Part shown: positions 1 to 5,531 of the stretch, piece after piece | How the letters are laid out: each line of letters begins with the position of its first letter | Position numbering within the stretch: the first letter of the stretch is position 1 | NCBI GenBank assembly: GCA_050186335.1 | Contig: JBFWYO010000119.1 | Location: 1 to 10,517, forward strand | DNA from: JBFWYO01 sp050186335 | Lineage (GTDB): Bacteria; Pseudomonadota; Alphaproteobacteria; Bin65 | DNA: 10,517 nucleotides | Reading direction: 5' to 3' | Notes under the pieces: generated by a model | Seen by the model: the letters and a program-made list of their open reading frames with translations, nothing else | Databases searched by the model: none | What the model was told of the DNA's origin: nothing | Made by a program: the position numbers and the translations under genes

Positions 1-519
1 ATGTGTTCCCCGCTGGTACCGGCCGTCCACATGAACTCGCGCCACCTCGTGACCACCAAATCCTGGTTCGGCGGCGGCGCGGACCTGACGCCGATGTTTG
101 CGGACGATCGCGACACCGCGGACTTCCATGCCCGGCTCAAGGCGGCATGCGACGCGCACGACGCGACCTATTACACGCGCTTCAAGGAATGGTGCGACCG
201 CTACTTCTTCCTGCCGCACCGCAACGAGCCGCGCGGCATCGGCGGCATCTTCTACGACAATCTGGAAGGCGATTGGGCCAAGCTGTTCGCCTTCACGCGG
301 GATGTCGGCGAGGCGTTTCTCGACATCTATCCGCGCCTGGTGCGCCGCCACATAGGCCAGCCATGGACGCCGGAACAGCGGCAACGGCAATTGGTCAAAC
401 GCGGACGCTACGTGGAGTTCAACTTGTTGTACGATCGTGGCACCAAGTTCGGGCTGATGACCGGCGGCAATACCGAAGCGATCCTGATGTCGCTGCCGCC
501 GCAGGTGGAATGGCCCTGA
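1..519 (+). CDS. hemF: Aerobic coproporphyrinogen III oxidase, 5'-truncated by the window edge
   Basis: HemF carries out the oxygen-dependent double decarboxylation of coproporphyrinogen III to protoporphyrinogen IX in the cytoplasm, a late step of haem synthesis. The visible 172 residues match the C-terminal part of the family. The blocks VPAVHMNSR (residues 6-14), WFGGGADLTP (22-31), HRNEPRGIGGIFYD (73-86), GRYVEFNLLYDRGT (135-148) and GLMTGGNTEAILMSLPP (151-167) are all conserved. Family members are about 280-300 residues long, so roughly 110-120 N-terminal residues lie upstream. The ATG at base 1 falls inside a conserved block and is not the true start. The protein stops two residues after QVE, at Trp-Pro, which fits alphaproteobacterial HemF; the E. 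coli enzyme carries a longer tail. The next gene begins 14 nt downstream and is probably co-transcribed. Confidence 0.95.
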   Translation: MCSPLVPAVHMNSRHLVTTKSWFGGGADLTPMFADDRDTADFHARLKAACDAHDATYYTRFKEWCDRYFFLPHRNEPRGIGGIFYDNLEGDWAKLFAFTRDVGEAFLDIYPRLVRRHIGQPWTPEQRQRQLVKRGRYVEFNLLYDRGTKFGLMTGGNTEAILMSLPPQVEWP

Positions 520-533
520 TCCGAGAGGGAACC

Positions 534-1055
534 ATGCGCGCATTGTTGACCGCTGCGGCATTGCTGATCTTCGGCCTCGCGCCCGCCTCCGCCGAAACGC
601 CGTCGATCAAGCCGTTCGTCGGGCAGTTCAACGGCGCCGCGATCATGAAGAACCGCGACGCGGTGTTTTTCGGCACGACCGCGCGCGACCTGGACACGCG
701 CATTATCGAAACCGCGGACGGGTTTCGCGTGACCTGGATCACCAAGCAGGCTGACGACGGCACCAAGCGGCGCACGCGCGAATCGAGTTTCGATTTCGTG
801 CCGGCCGGCCGGCTGAATATTTTCAAGGCCGTGCAATCGGGCGATGTCGCCGCCGGCCAGCCATATGCCTGGGCACGCATCGACGGGCGCACGCTGGTCG
901 TTTATGTCATGGAAATCGTCGCCAATGGCACGCCCGCCATGGCGACCTATACGCGCACGATCGCCGGCGACGAGATGAGCCTGACCTTCATGACCACGCG
1001 CGACGGCGAGCCGGTCCGGGTCGTCAGCGGCAAGCTCAAGCGCAAGGCACCCTAG
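534..1055 (+). CDS. Small exported protein of unknown function downstream of hemF
   Basis: I do not recognise this family. The start is the ATG at 534, supported by the purine-rich GAGAGGGA at 523-530, although it sits close to the ATG. The product is 173 residues. It begins with a clear Sec signal peptide: Met-Arg, then a hydrophobic run to about residue 17, with an AXA cleavage site Ala-Ser-Ala after residue 20. The mature protein is thus about 153 residues and probably periplasmic. It has no further membrane segment and no cysteine, and it alternates short hydrophobic and polar stretches, which suggests a beta-rich, possibly lipocalin-like fold; that is inference only. The tail is basic (KLKRKAP). 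It follows hemF by 14 nt, so it is likely read from the same transcript, but nothing in it points to haem or porphyrin binding. Confidence 0.75.
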   Translation: MRALLTAAALLIFGLAPASAETPSIKPFVGQFNGAAIMKNRDAVFFGTTARDLDTRIIETADGFRVTWITKQADDGTKRRTRESSFDFVPAGRLNIFKAVQSGDVAAGQPYAWARIDGRTLVVYVMEIVANGTPAMATYTRTIAGDEMSLTFMTTRDGEPVRVVSGKLKRKAP

Positions 1056-1092
1056 CCGCCATTCACGCTGCGCACAGAACGGTAGGCCGCGC

Positions 1093-1121
1093 TTGACGGT
1101 GGCGGATATTGTATTTAACAT
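1093..1121 (+). promoter_or_regulatory. Candidate sigma-70-type promoter of the arsR cassette
   Basis: TTGACG at 1093-1098 matches five of six bases of the -35 consensus. It is followed 17 bp later by TAACAT at 1116-1121, which matches four of six bases of the -10. The candidate -10 lies inside the inverted repeat at 1112-1133, as expected for a promoter blocked by its own repressor. The gap in front of arsR is only 91 nt, and this is the best promoter match I found in it by eye. Confidence 0.5.
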
Positions 1122-1133
1122 AACCGTTAAATA
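1112..1133 (+). promoter_or_regulatory. Perfect inverted repeat, probable ArsR operator
   Basis: TATTTAAC (1112-1119) and GTTAAATA (1126-1133) are exact reverse complements separated by six bases (ATAACC). The site is a two-fold symmetric, AT-rich element in a GC-rich sequence. It starts 14 bp before the arsR ATG once its end is counted, overlaps the candidate -10 box, and has half-site centres about 14 bp apart. This geometry suits a dimeric winged-helix repressor. That the neighbouring ArsR protein is the binder is inference from position and symmetry. Confidence 0.75.
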
Positions 1134-1146
1134 AAGGACGCAACTC

Positions 1147-1524
1147 ATGCAAGGCGACCCGTTGACCCGCGTATTCGGCGCGCTGGCGGACCCGACCCGC
1201 CGGGCCATCCTGCAGCGCTTGTCTGAAGGCGAGGCCACGGTCCAGGAATTGGCGCGACCGTTCGATATTTCGCTGCCCGCCGTGTCGCGCCATTTGAAAG
1301 TGCTCGAGGCGGCCGAATTGATCGGCCGCGGCCGCGCCGCCCAGTGGCGGCCGTGCCGGTTGACCGCAGCCCCGCTCAAGCAGGCCGCCGAGTGGGTCGA
1401 GCACTACCGCGAATTCTGGGACGCGCGTTTCGATGCCTTGGCCGATTATCTCGCCCGCACGCCGGAAGCGCCGACGATCAAACCGAAAGCCAAACGGAGG
1501 CGACATGGCAAAGCTCGACGCTAG
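1147..1524 (+). CDS. ArsR-family transcriptional repressor, non-metal type
   Basis: This is a 125-residue winged-helix DNA-binding protein. Residues 4-25 (PLTRVFGALADPTRRAILQR) are the typical first helix pair. TVQELARPFDISLPAVSRHL (31-50) is the helix-turn-helix with recognition helix LPAVSRHLKVL, and the wing lies near 58-72. The ELCVCDL-type metal site of arsenic and zinc/cadmium sensors is absent, and the only cysteine is Cys70. It therefore probably responds to an organic ligand or a protein partner rather than a metal. AAGGA at 1134-1138, 8 bp before the ATG, supports the start. The last seven codons overlap the start of the SRPBCC gene, and the C-terminus is a very basic tail (KPKAKRRRHGKARR). 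ArsR/SRPBCC pairs are common in bacteria and are usually autoregulated, which fits the palindrome just upstream. Confidence 0.93.
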   Translation: MQGDPLTRVFGALADPTRRAILQRLSEGEATVQELARPFDISLPAVSRHLKVLEAAELIGRGRAAQWRPCRLTAAPLKQAAEWVEHYREFWDARFDALADYLARTPEAPTIKPKAKRRRHGKARR

Positions 1525-1948
1525 CCCGAGGCTGGAAATGACCCGCGTGTTCGCCGCACCGCCCGAGCGCGTGTTCCGCGCTTGGGTCGATCCCAAGGCG
1601 CTGGCCGAATGGTGGGGACCGGAGAATTTCACCTGCACGTTCATGGAATTCGATGCCCGCCCCGGCGGCAAGTGGCGCGGCTGCATGGTATCGCCGGAAC
1701 GCAAGGAGCATTGGGTCGGCGGCGTGGTGCGGGTGGCGTCGCCGCCGAGTCGACTGGTGTTCACCTGGGCCTGGGAGGACAACGGCGTGCCCGGCCACGA
1801 AACCCTCATCAGCATCGATTTCGTGCCGCATTCGCGCGGCACCGAAATGCGCTTCGTGCACGAGAATTTTGCCACCGTGGAATCGCGCGACAGCCATAAC
1901 GGCGGCTGGACCAGTTCGTTCCGCGACCTGGAAAAACTGTTTGCGTGA
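1505..1948 (+). CDS. SRPBCC (AHSA1/START-like) ligand-binding domain protein
   Basis: This 147-residue protein is a single AHSA1-type SRPBCC domain, a cup-shaped fold that holds hydrophobic small molecules. The recognisable blocks are TRVFAAPPERVFRAWVDP (13-30), LAEWWGPENF (33-42), DARPGGKWRG (50-59), the central strands VGGVVRV to FTWAWED (71-92), GHETLISIDF (97-106) and the C-terminal helix HNGGWTSSFRDLEKLF (131-146). The length is usual for the family. The ATG at 1505 has a strong GGAGG at 1496-1500 with a 4-nt spacer, and it overlaps the arsR reading frame by 20 nt, so translation is probably coupled. The ligand is unknown. Proteins of this group next to ArsR repressors are thought to bind or act on the inducing compound, but that is inference here. 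Confidence 0.92.
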   Translation: MAKLDASPRLEMTRVFAAPPERVFRAWVDPKALAEWWGPENFTCTFMEFDARPGGKWRGCMVSPERKEHWVGGVVRVASPPSRLVFTWAWEDNGVPGHETLISIDFVPHSRGTEMRFVHENFATVESRDSHNGGWTSSFRDLEKLFA

Positions 1949-1968
1949 TCCCAAAGGAGACACGTCTC

Positions 1969-2373
1969 ATGCTCTCGACCATACAATTCACCGTGTTATG
2001 CGCGGCCATCTTGGGATTACTCTATGCATTCCTATCGATCCGCGTCGTTGTTCATCGCGTGCGGTACAAAGTGAGTTTCCAGGATGGCGGCAATCCCAAA
2101 CTGGCACTTGCCATTCGCGTTCACGCAAACTTCTTCGAGTACGTGCCGATCTGCCTGGTGTTGATGTATCTCGCCGTCAGCATCGGCGCAGCAGCCTGGA
2201 TCATTTATGCAGCAGGCGGGTCGTTGATCGCCGGCCGGCTGCTTCACGCCGCCTGGTACGGGCGCCATCCCGGTACCTCGTTCGGCCGGTTCGTTGGCAC
2301 GAACTTGACCTGGCTCGCGTTGATCGGCCTGTCCGGCGCATGCTTGTTGTATGCGTTGAAGGTCCCCACCTGA
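1969..2373 (+). CDS. MAPEG-family integral membrane protein
   Basis: The 134-residue product has about four hydrophobic segments (roughly residues 5-24, 58-75, 76-96 and 111-130). It carries the MAPEG signature RVHANFFEYVP at 50-60, where Arg50, Asn54, Glu57 and Pro60 are the usual conserved positions. A second Arg-x-x-His (90-93) lies before the third loop. Eukaryotic MAPEG enzymes are membrane glutathione transferases or eicosanoid synthases; bacterial members are poorly characterised. AAAGGAGA at 1953-1960, 8 nt upstream, favours the ATG at 1969. A GTG at 1945 overlapping the SRPBCC stop is an alternative that would add eight residues. The first 240 or so coding bases are about 54% G+C by hand count, clearly lower than the SRPBCC gene before it, which hints at separate ancestry. 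The position 20 nt after the SRPBCC stop implies one operon. Confidence 0.9.
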   Translation: MLSTIQFTVLCAAILGLLYAFLSIRVVVHRVRYKVSFQDGGNPKLALAIRVHANFFEYVPICLVLMYLAVSIGAAAWIIYAAGGSLIAGRLLHAAWYGRHPGTSFGRFVGTNLTWLALIGLSGACLLYALKVPT

Positions 2374-2449
2374 GCAAGTCGAACTGAAAACCGCTCTAAA
2401 TCCAACCGATACTTTTGCCATGGAAACCGAACCACCACCGGAGGACCAA

Positions 2450-3073
2450 ATGGCCGATCTTATTTTCTACGGCTTTCCAGCCAGCACCTACGTACGCACG
2501 GCGCTCTTGACCGCCGAGGAGAAGGGCGTTGCCTACAAACTCGAGCAACGCGATCTCGCGGCCGAGGCGTTTCGCGCGCACCAGCCCTTCAACAAGATTC
2601 CGGCCATGCAGCACGGCGATTTCGCGCTGTATGAAACCGGCGCCATTGCGCGCTATATCGACGCCGCGTTTCCCGGTCCCGCGCTACAGCCCGCCGACAT
2701 CAAGGCGCGTGCGCGGATGGATCAATGGGTCAGCGTCGCTTCCGATTACCTGTATCAGGTGATGATCCGCGAAATCGTCATCCAGCGCGTCCTCGTGCCG
2801 ATGCGCGGCGGCAAGACCGACGAGGCGATGGTCGCCGCCGCCGTGCCGAAAGCGACCTATCAGATGGGCGTGCTCGAAAACACGCTCAAACAGTCACCCT
2901 ACTTCGCCGGCGGCGCGCCGAGCCTGGCCGATTATTTCGTCCTGCCGATCTACAATTATCTGCGCGCCATGCCCGAAGGCCCGACGGTCACGAAGGGCTG
3001 CGCCGCCGCCGAGGATTGGCACGCGCGCATGTCGGCCCGGGCCAGCGCGAAGAAGGTCCTGGCGATGCGGTGA
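2450..3073 (+). CDS. Soluble glutathione S-transferase
   Basis: This is a 207-residue cytosolic-type GST with both domains. The N-terminal thioredoxin-like half shows FYGFPASTYVRTALL (6-20), with Ser12 in the position used by Ser-type (phi/theta-like) enzymes to activate the glutathione thiol. It also has the cis-proline in NKIPAM (Pro51) and the glutathione-contacting Glu62-Thr63 in YETGAIARYI. The all-helical C-terminal half holds the N-capping box Ser158-x-x-Asp161 in PSLADY. The presumed reaction is addition of glutathione to an electrophile; the substrate is unknown. The start at 2450 is chosen for GGAGG at 2440-2444 with a 5-nt spacer; an in-frame ATG at 2420 has no such site and would add ten unconserved residues. 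It lies 76 nt after the MAPEG gene, close enough for the same transcript though a separate promoter is possible. Confidence 0.93.
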   Translation: MADLIFYGFPASTYVRTALLTAEEKGVAYKLEQRDLAAEAFRAHQPFNKIPAMQHGDFALYETGAIARYIDAAFPGPALQPADIKARARMDQWVSVASDYLYQVMIREIVIQRVLVPMRGGKTDEAMVAAAVPKATYQMGVLENTLKQSPYFAGGAPSLADYFVLPIYNYLRAMPEGPTVTKGCAAAEDWHARMSARASAKKVLAMR

Positions 3074-3101
3074 CGCCGGACTCGCCGCGGGCTTCGACCG
3101 G

Positions 3102-3206
3102 CCCTCGTGGTTCGACACGCTCGGCATGGGGGCCCGGGCGGCTGCCCGGACGATCTTGTCCAAAGCGCGCAGTACCGCCCAGGCACCTTAGCCTGAGCTT
3201 GTCGAA
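3102..3206. repeat. REP-like palindromic element with GC hairpin, in the gene-free stretch after the GST gene
   Basis: Three nested structures lie here. First, CCCTCGTG (3102-3109) can pair with CATGGGGG (3125-3132) in eight pairs, two of them G-T. Second, CCGGGC (3134-3139) and GCCCGG (3144-3149) form a perfect six-pair hairpin with a four-base loop; no T run follows, so a rho-independent terminator is doubtful. Third, TTCGACACGCTCGG (3111-3124) matches the reverse complement of the right arm at 3192-3206 in 12 of about 15 positions. Motifs of the form TTCGACAAGCTCAGG and their complements are familiar dispersed intergenic repeats in alphaproteobacterial genomes. The gap 3074-3376 holds no convincing gene; the rest of it contains the AT-rich block at 3241-3272 and a 10-bp palindrome at 3327-3336. 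Confidence 0.6.
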
Positions 3207-3240
3207 TGGCGAGCAGGTGGATATCGCCGTCCGCGTTTCT

Positions 3241-3272
3241 AAAATATAACTATATTATGAACATATTATATT
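3241..3272. promoter_or_regulatory. AT-rich block upstream of the nuclease gene, possible promoter or protein-binding region
   Basis: Only three of these 32 bases are G or C, in a window otherwise above 60% G+C. ATATTAT occurs twice, at 3252-3258 and 3263-3269, exactly 11 bp apart, so the copies lie on about the same face of the helix. Several near-consensus -10 hexamers such as TATTAT (3253-3258) are present, but no good -35 lies at the right distance. It ends about 100 bp before the strong ribosome-binding site at 3365. A promoter, an UP-like element or a nucleoid-protein site would all fit. Confidence 0.4.
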
Positions 3273-3364
3273 CGGCCTTTTAGTCGGCGCGCGGGATCAG
3301 CGTTACGAATGCATGAAGATCGGACATCGGCGCCGAGAGGGGGCTTTTACCGATCGCTAACGCC

Positions 3365-3379
3365 AAGGAGTTAAATTTG
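3365..3379 (+). promoter_or_regulatory. Strong ribosome-binding site facing a TTG in the wrong frame for the nuclease
   Basis: AAGGAG at 3365-3370 is followed six bases later by TTG at 3377-3379. That TTG opens frame 2, whereas the nuclease is encoded in frame 3. In the nuclease frame a TAA at 3372-3374 blocks any earlier start, and the nearest usable codon is the GTG at 3420, which has only a weak purine run before it. Either the site serves a short leader, or a base has been gained or lost between here and about 3420, or it is chance. Confidence 0.4.
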
Positions 3380-3419
3380 TCTCTGCCGGCGTCGACAGCA
3401 GCGGAACGGGAAAACGGTC

Positions 3420-3971
3420 GTGGCGAACGTTCATCGCTTTGGGCGCAAATTGAAAGCTTGGCCCGAGGCCTCGCACCGGCTGAACCGCTGGCCTTACGTA
3501 GCCCGCAAGCCTCGGCGCCGCCCGCGCCTAAGCCACCTGCCCTGGCCGCCGCTGGCGATCCTGATCGCGGTCGCGGGCGGACTGTACATGGCAGCCGAAA
3601 CCTATCCCGACTTGATTCCCGGCACCGGCAATTTTCACCTTTGCGTCCGGGCCAGCCAGCAGAATTGCGTGATCGACGGCGATACGCTGCGTTACGGCGG
3701 CATGACCATCCGGTTGGCGGACATCAACGCGCCCGAAACGACCGCGCCGACGTGCGACGCCGAAGCCGCGCTCGGCAAGCGAGCGACGCGCAGGTTGCTC
3801 GAACTGGTCAACGCCGGCCCGTTCGAGGTCGTATCCACTGGGCGCGACGAAGACATATTCGGCCGCAAGCTGCGCATCCTGAAGCGCGACGGCGCTTCGC
3901 TCGGCGAGGCAATGATCGACGATGGATTGGCGCACCGTTGGACCGGCGCGCGCGGCAGCTGGTGCGGATAA
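3420..3971 (+). CDS. Membrane-anchored thermonuclease (staphylococcal nuclease-like) family protein
   Basis: The 183-residue product has a strongly basic N-terminus (1-37, rich in Arg/Lys), one membrane segment (about 42-58, PPLAILIAVAGGLYMAA) and an SNase-like domain (about 73-182). The basic side in front of the membrane segment predicts an N-in anchor with the nuclease domain in the periplasm. The domain shows VIDGDTLRYGG (84-94), TIRLADINAPET (96-107) and DIFGRKLRIL (145-154). By alignment to staphylococcal nuclease, Asp21, Arg35, Glu43 and Arg87 correspond to Asp88, Arg98, Glu106 and Arg149; the metal-ligand Asp40 is Asn103 here. Four cysteines (75, 83, 112, 182) could form disulfides. 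The GTG start at 3420 is the first possible in this frame but lacks a good ribosome-binding site. The gene converges on cca with 32 nt between stops. Confidence 0.83.
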   Translation: MANVHRFGRKLKAWPEASHRLNRWPYVARKPRRRPRLSHLPWPPLAILIAVAGGLYMAAETYPDLIPGTGNFHLCVRASQQNCVIDGDTLRYGGMTIRLADINAPETTAPTCDAEAALGKRATRRLLELVNAGPFEVVSTGRDEDIFGRKLRILKRDGASLGEAMIDDGLAHRWTGARGSWCG

Positions 3972-4003
3972 GACGGAGCGGCCGCGGCGGGCCAATTTCG
4001 AGG

Positions 4004-5227
4004 TCAACCGATTCGAGCGATCAACTGTTCGCGGGTCAGCGTGAAATCGCTTTCGACCCATGCCGCCTCCAACGCGCGCATCGCTTCGCCGACGGCCGGG
4101 CCCTTGGCGATGCCGGCGCGCATCATGTCCTGGCCGCCGAGCGGAAATTCGGGGCGGACCCAGCGTGCGGCCTCGTCGAGGCAGGCGGCGACGGTTGCGC
4201 CGCGCGGCGGCTTCGCGCCGGCGGCGGCGAGCAGGGCCAGGTCGCGTAAGCGCTCGGCGCCGTGCTGGTAGAGGAAGCGCCGGCGCGCCGGCGCATCCGT
4301 CGGCGGCGCGAAAACCGGCAGAAGAAAGCGCAGCGCGACCAGCCGGTCCTTTTGCGCATTGGATAAGCGCAGCCGGATCGCCACGGCGCGCGCCGAATCG
4401 GCATCGGCATCCAACAGCGCCGCCAGCCGGCGCAGCGCATCGGCGCGCGCGGGCGTCTCGACGCGCGCGAGTCTGGCCACGCGCGCGAAATCCCGCGCTT
4501 CCGGCAGATAATGCCGCAGTACGCGGTCTTCCTGCATAATTCGCAGTGTGACCGCGGGTTTTGCCGCCGTCAGCAGTTTCAGCGTTTCGTCGCGCACCCG
4601 TTCGCCCGACAGGCGCGGCAGCTTGGCCGCCAGCTTGCGGCACGCGGCGCGGCCGGCCGCATCGGGCGCCGCCCTGCCGTAATGCGCGTGAAACCGGTAG
4701 AAGCGCAGCAGACGCAGCACGTCCTCTTCGATCCGCGCCGCGGCCGAACCGACGAAGCGGACCTGGCCGCGCGCGAGATCGGCCAAGCCGCCGAAATAAT
4801 CGTGCACGAGCCCCTTCGGATCGCACGACATCGCGTTCATGGTGAAATCGCGGCGCGCCGCATCGGCCTGCCAATCGTCGGTGAACTCCACGCGCGCGTG
4901 GCGGCCGAAATTTTCCACGTCGCGGCGCAGCGTGGTGATCTCGAACGTCGCCTTGCCGACGATTGCGGTGACCGTGCCGTGCTTGATGCCGGTCGGGATC
5001 ACCTTGATGCCGGCGCGCCGCAACAGCTCGATCACGGTTTCGGGCCGGTCCGGCGTTGCGATATCGACATCCTTGACCGGCCGCGCGAGGATCGCATCGC
5101 GCACCGAGCCGCCGACGAAGCGAACCCGCGTGCCCGCCTTCTGCAAGGCGGCAACGACCGCGACGACCGCGGGGGCTGTCATCCAGGGTTGCGGGGGAAT
5201 CTTGCGTGTAATGGGGCGCGGGGCCAC
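4004..5227 (-). CDS. cca: CCA tRNA nucleotidyltransferase (class II)
   Basis: This 407-residue enzyme adds or repairs the 3'-terminal CCA of tRNAs from CTP and ATP, without a template, in the cytoplasm. The N-terminal nucleotidyltransferase domain has FVGGSVRDAIL (37-47) and the catalytic pair Asp53/Asp55 in VKDVDIAT. It also has RRDFTMNAM (125-133), the nucleotide-selecting region around DYFGGLADL (143-151), and the RIEEDVLRLLRFYRF segment (165-179) of the neck. The C-terminal half is helical and has no HD phosphohydrolase motif, as usual for alphaproteobacteria. Poly(A) polymerase is the main alternative, being a close relative. The start is a GTG at 5227 with weak GAGCAGG before it; it lies 13 nt after the DUF6111 stop, so translation is probably coupled. 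The in-frame ATG at 5182 would still keep the domain, but has no ribosome-binding site. Confidence 0.94.
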   Translation of the reverse strand: MAPRPITRKIPPQPWMTAPAVVAVVAALQKAGTRVRFVGGSVRDAILARPVKDVDIATPDRPETVIELLRRAGIKVIPTGIKHGTVTAIVGKATFEITTLRRDVENFGRHARVEFTDDWQADAARRDFTMNAMSCDPKGLVHDYFGGLADLARGQVRFVGSAAARIEEDVLRLLRFYRFHAHYGRAAPDAAGRAACRKLAAKLPRLSGERVRDETLKLLTAAKPAVTLRIMQEDRVLRHYLPEARDFARVARLARVETPARADALRRLAALLDADADSARAVAIRLRLSNAQKDRLVALRFLLPVFAPPTDAPARRRFLYQHGAERLRDLALLAAAGAKPPRGATVAACLDEAARWVRPEFPLGGQDMMRAGIAKGPAVGEAMRALEAAWVESDFTLTREQLIARIG

Positions 5228-5240
5228 GGCCTGCTCGCTG

Positions 5241-5528
5241 TTACTCTTTTTTATACACCCGGCCGGGTTTTAATTCGCCGTCGATCACCCGGGGCGGCTC
5301 ATAGCGCAGATTGTCGCCGGTGCCGCTGGTGTCCGAGACGCCGAAGAACACGATGCCGCCGAGCGCGCACACCAGGCCGGCCAGGATCGCCCAGTAGACC
5401 GGACCCGATTCCAGCGGCCGCGCCGCTTCGCCGCGCTGCCGCGCGACCATGTTGCGAATCCACACATAGAGCGCGAACAGCACGATCGGCAGCAGAAACA
5501 ACGCTAGCTCTTGCATGACAACGCGCAT
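5241..5528 (-). CDS. DUF6111-type small membrane protein
   Basis: The product is 95 residues with two predicted membrane helices, about 6-26 (LALFLLPIVLFALYVWI) and 45-64 (VYWAILAGLVCALGGIVFFG). They are joined by a basic loop (ARQRGEAARP) and followed by a soluble tail that ends in KKE. The loop charge suggests both ends face the periplasm or outer side, which is inference. I assign it to DUF6111 from its layout and its place between the Nudix gene and cca; its function is not known. The ATG at 5528 comes three bases after the upstream stop (TGA CCG ATG), with GGGGTGA overlapping that stop as the ribosome-binding site. An in-frame ATG at 5516 is possible but less well placed. Confidence 0.8.
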   Translation of the reverse strand: MRVVMQELALFLLPIVLFALYVWIRNMVARQRGEAARPLESGPVYWAILAGLVCALGGIVFFGVSDTSGTGDNLRYEPPRVIDGELKPGRVYKKE

Positions 5529-5531
5529 CGG

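Noticed and set aside
1..3. ATG at the first base as the hemF start
   Set aside because: It lies inside a conserved internal block of HemF and would leave the protein over 100 residues short; the gene is cut by the window.
408..1379. Minus-strand frame opposite the exported protein and arsR
   Set aside because: No motif, crosses an intergenic operator and two supported genes; treated as a shadow.
3134..3160. GC hairpin as a rho-independent terminator for the GST operon
   Set aside because: The stem is good, but the bases after it (ACGATCTTGTCC) contain no T run, so it is reported only as part of the repeat.
3972..4003. Bidirectional terminator between the converging nuclease and cca genes
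   Set aside because: GGCC at 3980-3983 and 3990-3993 gives only a four-pair stem and there is no clear T run on either strand.
3377..4249. Plus-strand frame from the TTG with a strong ribosome-binding site
   Set aside because: Beyond the first residues it is Arg/Ala/Pro-rich, crosses the nuclease and runs into cca on the other strand without any motif. The ribosome-binding site itself is kept as a finding.
3528..4874. Minus-strand frame opposite the nuclease and overlapping cca
   Set aside because: Low-complexity Arg/Gly/Ala translation in a different frame from cca; no conserved motif.
4511..5518. Plus-strand frame antisense to cca and DUF6111
   Set aside because: The opposite strand carries a complete enzyme with all class II motifs; this frame is a shadow.
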